64,000 nt of DNA from Pontivivens nitratireducens (GTDB lineage Bacteria; Pseudomonadota; Alphaproteobacteria; Rhodobacterales; Rhodobacteraceae): positions 178,390 through 242,389 of the forward strand of contig NZ_JACJUQ010000005.1 in the NCBI RefSeq assembly GCF_014235845.1, written 5' to 3'. Both the position numbers and the translations under genes were made by a program. Of the stretch, positions 7,424 to 14,453 are shown in pieces. Position 1 is the stretch's first letter; each line of letters starts with the position of its first letter. Below the pieces are notes generated by a model. That model ran no database searches. It saw nothing but the letters and a program-made list of their open reading frames with translations, and was not told the DNA's origin.

Positions 7424-8703
7424 ACCGCTGCCCCAATCTGCACAACCTTTGCGCCTGTTTCACCACGCAAGAACCGCCCCCAAGCGGCCATCATTGCGCG
7501 CCGTTTCTCTACCATATCGCCGCGACGATAGGCCCGCTCAACCTCGGAACCGACAGTATGCGCTAACGCAATCTCTGCCATATCACGGGGGTATTCGGTG
7601 CGCTCAGCCACCCAATCCCTAAACGTGCTGCGCAAGCCATGCGGGACCGCTGGACGCCCTGACTGGCGGTCCAGATACTTGTCAGGCTTGGCCGCGTGTA
7701 TCCGCTTCATACAGGCCGACAGCGCCGCGTCGGACAATTCACCGCCGCGAGGTGCAGGGAATACAAACTCAGACCCCGCAAGCCGATCCAGACCTTTCAA
7801 CAGATCAACGGTTTCTTTGGTCAAAGGGACGCGGTGTTCGGCCCGTGCTTTCATGCGCTCAGACGGTATCGTCCAGACAGCTTTGTCTAAGTCCATTTCA
7901 GACCAAACAGCACCGCGCACCTCGCCGGATCGTGCCGCGACCATCGCCATAAATTGAAGCGCCCGCGTGGCGAACCCGCCACGGCCCTGCACATCGGAAA
8001 ACCAACTTGCCGCCTCATCCATCGGCAAGGCCGGATGATGCACCACCTTTGCCAGCTTGGACGGCTTGGGCAGGATCGCATCAAGATTGCCTTTCCACCG
8101 CGCCGGATTGTCACCCGACCGATGCCCCGCAACCGTAGCCCACGCCATCACTGCCTCGATACGTCCGCGCAGACGTGACGCGGTTTCGGTTTTTGTGGCC
8201 CAGATAGGTTCTAGCGTTCGCTTGATGTCGGACACGTCAATATCCGCGACCAGCATCTTGCCCAAAGTTGGGACCGCATACTTGTCCAGCGTGGCCCGCC
8301 ATTGCTTGCGGTGTTTGTCGTTATCAAATTCTTGCAACTTGCCCTCAAGATAGCGTTCCATCGCATCATCGAAGGACAGGCCGCGACGCTGCGCCGTGAC
8401 CAGCGCCGCGCGGTTCGCCTTGCGGTGTTCTACCGGATCAATGCCTTGCCAGATCATTTCTCGCGCATCCCGCGCCCGATCACGGGCTTGCGCCAACGTC
8501 ACGTCAGGATAGCCGCCTAGGCCGATGTGCCGCCGCTTGTCACCGATCTTGCAACGCAACAGCCATGACCGTCCGTTCACTGGCGTCATTTGCAGCAACA
8601 GGCCATCAACACCGCCGACCGCAACCGTTTGATTGCCACCTTTGCCGGAATGTTGCAGCCGCTTCACCTCGACCGCCGACAACTCTTTTGCTTTTCGTGG
8701 CAT
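7420..8703 (-). CDS. int: Tyrosine site-specific integrase
   Basis: A 427-aa phage/island integrase of the P4 type. The N-terminal arm-binding domain (DUF4102-like) is visible in VGGVDGLLLQMTPVNGRSWLL and IGLGGYPDVTLAQARDRARD. The core-binding domain follows. The catalytic domain has Arg I in ARSGEVRGAVWSEMD, the box HGLRSTFRDW (His and Arg II), then IALAHTVGSEVERAYRRGD, which supplies the last histidine and the tyrosine nucleophile. It would insert and excise the element at the tRNA-Ser-like att site 150 bp upstream of its start. Full length and intact, so the element may still be mobile. Confidence 0.92.
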   Translation of the reverse strand: MPRKAKELSAVEVKRLQHSGKGGNQTVAVGGVDGLLLQMTPVNGRSWLLRCKIGDKRRHIGLGGYPDVTLAQARDRARDAREMIWQGIDPVEHRKANRAALVTAQRRGLSFDDAMERYLEGKLQEFDNDKHRKQWRATLDKYAVPTLGKMLVADIDVSDIKRTLEPIWATKTETASRLRGRIEAVMAWATVAGHRSGDNPARWKGNLDAILPKPSKLAKVVHHPALPMDEAASWFSDVQGRGGFATRALQFMAMVAARSGEVRGAVWSEMDLDKAVWTIPSERMKARAEHRVPLTKETVDLLKGLDRLAGSEFVFPAPRGGELSDAALSACMKRIHAAKPDKYLDRQSGRPAVPHGLRSTFRDWVAERTEYPRDMAEIALAHTVGSEVERAYRRGDMVEKRRAMMAAWGRFLRGETGAKVVQIGAAV

Positions 8704-8846
8704 ATCATTCCCATCATCCTACCCGCCATAAGAAATAGCATTGGGATAGACGGGACGCAACAGGACGTTACAGGGAAAGTCAGAAAACCCCTTAATTTCA
8801 TAGTAATATGGTGCAGCACGTTACGGGGCGTTACGGCAGATTGGCC

Positions 8847-8862
8847 GCCACCGCCTCCGCCA
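8847..8862 (+). other. attR: Candidate attR: 3' end of a tRNA-Ser-like gene
   Basis: gccaccgcctccgcca resembles the terminal part of a tRNA-Ser (acceptor strand ending CCTCCGCCA), yet no tRNA body precedes it. About 27 bp further on lies a terminator hairpin, as expected behind a tRNA. This is the pattern left when an element integrates into the 3' end of a plus-strand tRNA whose intact copy lies at the other end, outside the window. Confidence 0.6.
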
Positions 8863-8888
8863 CTTGCCCTTGAGAAACCGTTCTCCCG

Positions 8889-8910
8889 ATCCGGCTTTGG
8901 CCGGATTTTT
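8889..8910 (+). terminator. Rho-independent terminator, plus strand
   Basis: ATCCGGC (8889-8895), loop TTTG and GCCGGAT (8900-8906) form a perfect 7-bp stem followed by a T-run. No plus-strand gene precedes it in the window, which fits the terminator of the disrupted tRNA locus left beside attR. The rest of 8911-9100 shows nothing else I can name. Confidence 0.65.
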
Positions 8911-9100
8911 CCTTTATATTCAGGGGTTATGCGGGCGGGGCTATTCACCGGCCCATGTGCCGGGAGGGCCGGAAGCAGTCCCCGCCCATGTTTCTGATGG
9001 ATAACAGAACCTTCTGTCCGTCGCGGCACACGCCGATGGTGGCCAGCACCGAAATGTTCGTGGCCTTCCGGTCCAGTCGCCTCGTACAATACGTCCTTCG

Positions 9101-9865
9101 TCAGCGTGTGAAAAATTTCCCCGGCGTGCGCCCGGTTGTCCGTTTGAACATGCTGATAAAGGCGCTTTGCGACCGGTAGCCCAGTTCGTAGGCCATTTCG
9201 GTCACGCTGCGACCTTCCGACAACCCTTTCAGCGCCGCCATCACCCGCGCCCGTTCGCGCCAGCTGCCAAAGCTCAAGCCGGTTTGCGTGACAAAGAGCC
9301 GCGACAGGGTGCGCGAGCAGCTGCCCACTTCGTCGGCCCATGCGTCAAGCGACTGTGAATCGGACGGATCGTCCAGAAGCCTGTCGATAATGGGTTTAAG
9401 GCGAGAATCGTTTGCCACCGGCAAGAAAAGGGGCTCGGCAGGCAAATGATTGACCTGGTCCAGAATGACCGAGATCAGTCGTTCTGACGCAGCGGGATTC
9501 AGCGTGTCGAGCGATCGCGTGGCATACAGGATCAGCTCCCTCAGCAATGGGGAAATCGTGACCACGCTGCAGATGTCAAGGAACTCGGCACCGCCGACGG
9601 TGTTGAAGAAAAGGCTGTGCATGGTCACGATGCCGTTGCTCTTGACGTCGTGCGGCACGCCGGCGGGCAGCCAGAAGGCCTGGCCGTTCGGCACCACCCA
9701 ATCACCGCCGTCGGTGTGCACCTGAAGAAATCCGGTCGTGGTGTAGAGCAGCTGGGGGTGCATGTGGCTGTGGCGCGGCACCAGCGTGAGTTCCTCGCAC
9801 TGGCGCACGATGAAGGAGATCAACGGTCCGGGATTGTCGTAGTTGTGCGGGGGAAGAACTTGCAT
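9101..9865 (-). CDS. AraC-family transcriptional regulator with cupin sensor domain
   Basis: A 254-aa AraC regulator. The N-terminal half is a cupin-type sensor (PRHSHMHPQLLYTTTGFLQVHT...PAGVPHDV). The C-terminal ~100 residues hold two helix-turn-helix motifs, ending with the family signature VTEMAYELGYRSQSAFISMFKRTTGRTPGKF. It is transcribed away from the hydratase-aldolase/TRAP operon with a 156-bp shared intergenic region, so it most likely controls that operon in response to its substrate or product. The layout resembles cupin-type AraC proteins such as NimR. Ligand unknown. Confidence 0.85.
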   Translation of the reverse strand: MQVLPPHNYDNPGPLISFIVRQCEELTLVPRHSHMHPQLLYTTTGFLQVHTDGGDWVVPNGQAFWLPAGVPHDVKSNGIVTMHSLFFNTVGGAEFLDICSVVTISPLLRELILYATRSLDTLNPAASERLISVILDQVNHLPAEPLFLPVANDSRLKPIIDRLLDDPSDSQSLDAWADEVGSCSRTLSRLFVTQTGLSFGSWRERARVMAALKGLSEGRSVTEMAYELGYRSQSAFISMFKRTTGRTPGKFFTR

Positions 9866-10021
9866 GCGGTCAGCCTTTTGTCCGAATCGCGTTATTCTAT
9901 GTCCAATTACCCGGTAGCGCCACCTTCTGCGTCTTCCCTAGATTACCACTATGTAATGGCCGTGCCTCAAATGCCGGAGGACACGCACGGCCAGTGTTTT
10001 TGCACTATTGGGAGAGAAGCA

Positions 10022-11023
10022 ATGCCAAACGCTAACGGATGCCGACTTACGGTTGAGGACGTGACAGGAATCTGGGGAATCATCCCCTCGTGCAGCACGC
10101 CCGAGGCGGCCGACCCGCTGTATGACGGTGTTGCCATCAATGTCGAAGAAACCCGCCGCGCAGTTAGCCAGATCATCGAGGACGGCGTGGACGCCATCCT
10201 CACCAACGGCACCTTCGGTGAAGAAGCCACGCTCACCCCCGAAGAATGGAAAGTCTACGTGACGGCGGTGGTCGATGAAGCGGCCGGACGCGTTCCGGTC
10301 TGCATCGGGACGACGATGCAGAGCACCCGCGAGACCATCGAGCGGATGAAATTCGTACGCGATCTTGGCGCCCAGGGAACCATGCTGGGACGCCCGATGT
10401 GGTGCCAATTGGCGCCCGAGGCGATCGTGCAATATTATCGCGACGTGTCTTCAGCAGTGCCGGAACTGGGTATTGTGGTCTACGACAACCCCGAAGCCTT
10501 CAAGGGGCGGATCACTCCCGAGACCTGGGCCGAGCTTGCCGAGATCCCTCAGATGATCGCCGCCAAGACCATTGGTGTGGACGACATCTACGCGCGCAGC
10601 CTGGAAGCCGTGAAGGGCCGGATCCGGCTGCTTCCGCTGGAACGCGACTGGCTGAAAGCCCGGGAAATCGACGCCGATGTCTCCGTGGCCGCCTGGGCCG
10701 GGTCTGCAAGCTGCGGCATGCTGCCCTGCACGAAACTGAGGGACCTGATCGCCGACGATAAGGCCGAAATGGCGCAGAAACTCACCGATCGGATCACCTG
10801 GAGCTACGAGACCTTCTTTCCGAACGGCGACTTCCGCGAGTTTTCCAAGTACAATATCCCGTTGGAGAAGGAACGTTTCAACGCAGCCGGATATATCAAC
10901 GCGGGCCCAACACGCCCCCCGTTCGATCTGATGCCGAAAGCCTACCTTGAAGGCACCGTGGAAGCCGCGCGCAGGTGGGTGGCCGTCTCGGACGAGGTCA
11001 AGCAGGGCGCGTTTGACCTGTAA
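10022..11023 (+). CDS. DapA-family hydratase-aldolase (hydroxybenzylidenepyruvate type)
   Basis: A 333-aa class I aldolase of the dihydrodipicolinate synthase superfamily. Seen: NGTFGEEATLTPEEW near the N-terminus (the family's GT.GE..TL motif), IGTTMQSTRETIERM, the tyrosine in IVVYDNPEAF and the Schiff-base lysine in MIAAKTIG. The GEEATLT form and the C-terminal extension past 300 residues resemble trans-o-hydroxybenzylidenepyruvate hydratase-aldolases, which release pyruvate and an aromatic aldehyde. The start ATG at 10022 follows GGGAGAGAAGC. It heads an operon with a TRAP transporter, so it probably acts on an imported acid. The true substrate is open. Confidence 0.75.
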   Translation: MPNANGCRLTVEDVTGIWGIIPSCSTPEAADPLYDGVAINVEETRRAVSQIIEDGVDAILTNGTFGEEATLTPEEWKVYVTAVVDEAAGRVPVCIGTTMQSTRETIERMKFVRDLGAQGTMLGRPMWCQLAPEAIVQYYRDVSSAVPELGIVVYDNPEAFKGRITPETWAELAEIPQMIAAKTIGVDDIYARSLEAVKGRIRLLPLERDWLKAREIDADVSVAAWAGSASCGMLPCTKLRDLIADDKAEMAQKLTDRITWSYETFFPNGDFREFSKYNIPLEKERFNAAGYINAGPTRPPFDLMPKAYLEGTVEAARRWVAVSDEVKQGAFDL

Positions 11024-11036
11024 ACAACAGAAAGAC

Positions 11037-11068
11037 TTGGTGAACCGGCCGTAAGCGCCGGGCACCAA
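11037..11068 (+). other. Intercistronic stem-loop before dctP
   Basis: TTGGTG (11037-11042) pairs with CACCAA (11063-11068), and an inner CCGGC/GCCGG extends the stem. It is followed by a purine-rich ribosome-binding site for dctP. It may protect or separate the transporter mRNA from the aldolase part. Confidence 0.45.
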
Positions 11069-11093
11069 AACCCACCAAAGGGAGGAAAAGACC

Positions 11094-12065
11094 ATGTTGA
11101 AGGTTCTGACTATAAATACCGCCGCGGCCCTGTCGCTTATGGCGCTGGCGCTTCCGGCACTGGCCGAAGACGTAACCATCCGAGCGGTGAGTGGCTGGCA
11201 GGCCGGGTCAAGCCTTTCGGAGCGCTACGAGACATTCATCGATCAGGTGAACGAGCGCGGCGAGGGCGATGTGAGAATCGATTTCCTGGGCGGTTCGCCG
11301 GCCATCGGCAGTCCGCTGCAGATCGTCAAGAAAGTGCAGGGCGGGGTCTACGGTATGGCCTATATCACCGGCGGCTGGTACACCAACGTTCTGCCCGAGG
11401 CCGACTTCTTCAAGCTGTCGGAGGTCGACATCGCGGAGCTTCGCCAGAATGGCGGTTACGAGTACATTCAGAAGCTGCATGCCGAAAAGGGCCTGCACTA
11501 TCTGGGTCGCACCTACGACATGTCGCCCTACTATCTCTACCTGAACAAGCCGATCGATTCGGCTGATCTCAGCGGGATCGACATCCGTGTGTCGACGGCC
11601 TACCAGGCGTTCTTCTCTGCCCTGGGGGCCTCGACCCACTCTGCGCCCGTGCCCGAAGTCTATACGCTCATGGAACGCGGCGTGGTGGACGGCTACGGCT
11701 GGGTCTCCGAGGGCATCTTCGACTATAGCTGGGATCAGGTGACGGATTACCGGGTCGAGCCCGGGTTCTTTACCGGCAACGGCCACGTCGTTATGAATCT
11801 CGATCTCTGGGAAAGCATGTCTGAAGACCAGCAGGCGATGCTCAACGAAATGATGCTCGAACTCGAACGCGGGAACTACCTTGTCGCCGAGAATGACGCG
11901 CAGGAAATCGCGCGGCAGACGGAAGCCGGCATCGAGACCATTGTGCTGCCGCCCGACCAAGCGGAGATCTGGAGTGAGACGGCACGTCGTGTGGGATGGG
12001 AAGAAGCCCGCAAGATCAACGCCACGGTCGCCGACGAGTTGCGAGCGTTCATTACCCAGCAATGA
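11094..12065 (+). CDS. dctP: TRAP transporter solute-binding protein (DctP family)
   Basis: A 323-aa periplasmic binding protein with a signal peptide of about 24 residues ending ALPALAEDV. The TRAP-type fold is visible in VKKVQGGVYGMAYITGG, the substrate-region arginine of GIDIRVSTAYQAFFSALG and MERGVVDGYGWV, a conserved TRAP motif (normally M..G.VDG). It captures a carboxylate for the DctQM membrane pair encoded directly downstream. A strong GGGAGG precedes the ATG. The neighbouring hydratase-aldolase suggests an aromatic or keto acid, which is inference. Confidence 0.88.
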   Translation: MLKVLTINTAAALSLMALALPALAEDVTIRAVSGWQAGSSLSERYETFIDQVNERGEGDVRIDFLGGSPAIGSPLQIVKKVQGGVYGMAYITGGWYTNVLPEADFFKLSEVDIAELRQNGGYEYIQKLHAEKGLHYLGRTYDMSPYYLYLNKPIDSADLSGIDIRVSTAYQAFFSALGASTHSAPVPEVYTLMERGVVDGYGWVSEGIFDYSWDQVTDYRVEPGFFTGNGHVVMNLDLWESMSEDQQAMLNEMMLELERGNYLVAENDAQEIARQTEAGIETIVLPPDQAEIWSETARRVGWEEARKINATVADELRAFITQQ

Positions 12066-12071
12066 GCTTCC

Positions 12072-12101
12072 GCACGTGGCCGCGTCATTGCGGCCACGTG
12101 C
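12072..12101 (+). other. Perfect stem-loop between dctP and dctQ
   Basis: GCACGTGGCCGC (12072-12083), a 6-nt loop and GCGGCCACGTGC (12090-12101) form a perfect 12-bp hairpin without a T-run. Such structures after binding-protein genes stabilise the upstream mRNA and reduce expression of the permease genes. Confidence 0.65.
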
Positions 12102-12144
12102 ATGTCTCATATGAATTTGCTTAGAATAGGGAGGTGTGTCTGGA

Positions 12145-12660
12145 ATGTTAGGACGTGTTCGCGCGGTATACGACAGTGCGCTCAAGGTGTTTGTGCTGCT
12201 CTTTGGCGGCGCGGTGGGGTTCATCGCCGTTACGGTCTCGATGAATATCTTCCTGCGCCTGCTTGGCATACCTACGGTCGAGTGGGTCGGGGAGGTGGCG
12301 GAATACGCGATCTATGTGGGCGCTTTCGCGGCCGCGCCCTGGGTGCTCCGTCTTGGACTCCATGTCAGGATCGACATCCTCTCCAAGACCCTGCCCCGTG
12401 CGGGCGCTCGTGCGCTCGACCTGGTCGCCGACTCTGTCGGTCTCGCGATCTGTCTGTTCATCGCCTACTTCAGCGCGGGGGCCGCCTACAACTCGTTCGA
12501 ACACGGCAGCCAGATCTACAAGAGCCTGGTGATCCCGGAATGGCCCCTGCTTGCGGTCATACCTATCTCGTTCGTGCTTCTCGCCATCGAATTTGTCTTG
12601 CGCATCGTCGTCAACAAGTCGGACGACGCCGAAACGGCGTCAATCTCGGGAGGATTCTGA
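12145..12660 (+). CDS. dctQ: TRAP transporter small permease (DctQ family)
   Basis: A 171-aa protein with four predicted membrane helices (around LFGGAVGFIAVTVSMNIFL, YAIYVGAFAAAPWVL, DSVGLAICLFIAYF, LLAVIPISFVLLAIEFVL). It contains the family stretch RLGLHVRIDILSKTLP between helices 2 and 3. It joins DctM to form the membrane part of the sodium-coupled importer. An upstream GTG at 12136 is in frame, but GGGAGG at 12129-12134 is correctly spaced only for the ATG at 12145. Two bases separate it from dctM. Confidence 0.85.
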   Translation: MLGRVRAVYDSALKVFVLLFGGAVGFIAVTVSMNIFLRLLGIPTVEWVGEVAEYAIYVGAFAAAPWVLRLGLHVRIDILSKTLPRAGARALDLVADSVGLAICLFIAYFSAGAAYNSFEHGSQIYKSLVIPEWPLLAVIPISFVLLAIEFVLRIVVNKSDDAETASISGGF

Positions 12661-12662
12661 CC

Positions 12663-13976
12663 ATGGAGTGGTATCTCGCACTCTTGTTGATGCTTGCCAT
12701 CATCGCTTTCGGCATGGCCATCGGCCTGCCCGTAGCCTTTTCCTTCATCGGAGCGAACCTGATCGGCATGACGCTGTTCATGGGGGGCACCGCCTCGCTG
12801 GAATTCCTGTCCGGCGAAATGTTCGAATCGGTCGCCAAGTTTTCCTTCCTGCCCGTCGTCCTGTTTCTGCTGATGGGAGAGATCCTGTTCCAGTCCAAGG
12901 TCGCCTTCCGGGCGATCAACGCGGTCGATGTTCTGATCTCGCGCGTTCCCGGCCGCATGTCGGTGGTGGCGATCGCCGGGGGAACCATTTTTTCATCGCT
13001 CACCGGCTCGACCATTGCCAACACGGCGCTGATGGGCGGTGTTCTTTTGCCTGACATGCTCAAACGGGGTTATAATCCGGGCATCGCCATGGGACCAATC
13101 ATGGCGACAGGGGGGATTGCCATGCTGATCCCGCCCTCAGCGCTGGCGGTCCTGCTGGGCAGTCTCGCCTATATTCCGATTTCGTCGCTCCTCGTGGCCG
13201 GCCTCGTGCCCGGTATCCTGATGGCAGTGCTGTTCTTGGGCTATGTCCTGATCCGGTGCACAATCAACCCCGAACTGGCGCCGGTTCAGGAAAGCTTTGA
13301 CGATCTGACGCTCAGCCAGAGATGGCGCCCGTTTCTGGTCTACGTCCTGCCCCTGATGTTGATCTTCGTTGCCGTGGTGGGCAGCATCTTCGGCGGCATC
13401 GCATCGCCCACCGAGGCGGCCGCAATCGGCTGCATGGCCGCGGTGATCGCAGCGATCGCTTACCGGTCACTGTCCTTCGAAGTCCTGGGGGTCGCGCTCT
13501 CCGAGACCGCCAAGGTTGCCTCGATGATCCTGCTCATCGTCGCCGGTTCCACCACCTTCTCTCAGCTCCTGTCCCTTTCGGGGGCGATCCAGGGGATGCT
13601 GGGGTTCGTGGAAGGGATGAACCTGACGGCCTTCGGTGCGGTGTTGATGATGCTACTCGTGTTGATCTTCCTGGGCGCTTTCATGGATCAGGTCAGCATG
13701 CTGTTGGTCACTCTTCCCTTCTTCCTGCCGATTGCGCTGGCTCAAGACGTCAACATGCTCTGGCTTGGCGTCCTGTTCCTGGTGGTGATGGAGGTCAGCC
13801 TTTTGACGCCACCATTCGGCCTCCTGCTGTTCGTGATGCGCGGCGTGGCGCCGGAGTCGATATCGATGCTGACGATCTACCGCGCAGCGATCCCGTTCAT
13901 CTGCCTCGAAATCCTGGTTCTGTTCGTGCTGTTTCTCTTCCCGGAACTGGCCCTCTGGTTGCCCAGCTTTTTGTAG
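12663..13976 (+). CDS. dctM: TRAP transporter large permease (DctM family)
   Basis: A 437-aa membrane protein with about 12 hydrophobic helices and DctM signatures: GLPVAFSFIGANLIG near the start, SLTGSTIANTALMGGVLLPDM, ATGGIAMLIPPSALAVLLGS, IASPTEAAAIGC and MEVSLLTPPFGLLLFV near the end. It is the transport subunit of the TRAP system with dctP and dctQ. The ATG at 12663 follows the dctQ stop after two bases and a GGGAGGATTC ribosome-binding site. It is the last gene of the AraC-linked operon. Confidence 0.9.
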   Translation: MEWYLALLLMLAIIAFGMAIGLPVAFSFIGANLIGMTLFMGGTASLEFLSGEMFESVAKFSFLPVVLFLLMGEILFQSKVAFRAINAVDVLISRVPGRMSVVAIAGGTIFSSLTGSTIANTALMGGVLLPDMLKRGYNPGIAMGPIMATGGIAMLIPPSALAVLLGSLAYIPISSLLVAGLVPGILMAVLFLGYVLIRCTINPELAPVQESFDDLTLSQRWRPFLVYVLPLMLIFVAVVGSIFGGIASPTEAAAIGCMAAVIAAIAYRSLSFEVLGVALSETAKVASMILLIVAGSTTFSQLLSLSGAIQGMLGFVEGMNLTAFGAVLMMLLVLIFLGAFMDQVSMLLVTLPFFLPIALAQDVNMLWLGVLFLVVMEVSLLTPPFGLLLFVMRGVAPESISMLTIYRAAIPFICLEILVLFVLFLFPELALWLPSFL

Positions 13977-14252
13977 CCGACAGGCTTACTGTCGACGGCG
14001 GACGGAACGCCGACCACGTAGGAAGGCGGAGGTCTTCTGGGATGGGTCCCTACGCTCTCTCACTGATGGCGGCCTGCGCGACACTCGCGCGCCGCTATCA
14101 GTGAGGCAAAAGCGAACCCGGAACCGGCGAAGCCGAAACTCCGCGCAGCCCATGGCAGTGAGTGCAAGGATTGGCTGCCGAAAAAGCGGCTCGCCCTTGT
14201 GAACCGCGCCGGGTTAGGCGGGCATCCTACGGGTTCCTCGTTCTGGGCATGA

Positions 14253-14284
14253 AAACACCCTGCTTCATAAACACCCTGCTTCAT
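14253..14284. repeat. Perfect 16-bp tandem duplication upstream of phoX
   Basis: The unit aaacaccctgcttcat occurs twice head to tail with no mismatch (14253-14268, 14269-14284), about 100 bp before the Pho box. It could be a doubled regulator site or a recent slippage duplication. Confidence 0.6.
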
Positions 14285-14385
14285 CATGTGAAAAGTGTTC
14301 ATCACACCGGGGGAGTTCCAACTCCAGTTTTTGAAGATGAGCGCCCGGGATGCCAGCCCTGGGGTTTCACAAATCCCAAACAGTC

Positions 14386-14403
14386 CTGTTACAAAACTGT
14401 CGA
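14386..14403 (+). promoter_or_regulatory. Pho box (PhoB binding site)
   Basis: CTGTTACaaaaCTGTCGA has the spacing of a PhoB box (two CTGTCAT-like 7-mers separated by 4 nt) with both CTGT cores intact. It lies 50 bp before the phoX start codon, the usual place for phosphate-starvation activation. Confidence 0.7.
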
Positions 14404-14453
14404 TATCACCTCCTAGTTTTCGGGCCAGTAGCACCCGATCAGGAAGCCAGGAT

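Larger units (their letters stand above)
1..8862. mobile_element. Right end of an integrated phage-satellite-like element (cf-PICI type)
   Basis: All genes here read leftwards and mostly overlap by a few bases. In transcription order they are integrase, an unknown protein, AlpA, two small proteins, primase-polymerase, RepA-type ATPase, a small ORF, large terminase, head-closure protein, HNH nuclease, HK97 capsid, prohead protease and a gene cut by the window edge. The right limit is set by a fragment resembling a tRNA-Ser 3' end at 8847-8862. Seen: gene content and order. Known: capsid-forming phage-inducible chromosomal islands carry integrase, AlpA, primase and a head/packaging module without tail or lysis genes. 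Inferred: this element belongs to that class. The left end is outside the window, so tail or lysis genes could exist there, and a compact prophage remains possible. Confidence 0.7.
13977..14453 (+). other. 477-bp intergenic region between dctM and phoX
   Basis: No credible gene is seen here. A small hairpin CGACAG-GCTTA-CTGTCG (13978-13994) lies at the dctM stop and may end its transcript. A larger GC-rich hairpin spans about 14063-14101 (CTGATGGCGGC...GCCGCTATCAG). Then follow a 16-bp tandem repeat (14253-14284) and the Pho box. Short frames crossing this region lack ribosome-binding sites and any recognisable domain. Confidence 0.5.

Noticed and set aside
8664..9341. A 225-codon minus-strand frame spanning the end of the element
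   Set aside because: It overlaps araC and crosses the att site. The SGGGGG stretch in it is the usual mistranslation of a tRNA-Ser 3' end, which supports attR rather than a gene.
12136..12144. GTG at 12136 as dctQ start
   Set aside because: The ribosome-binding site would overlap the start codon; spacing fits the ATG at 12145.
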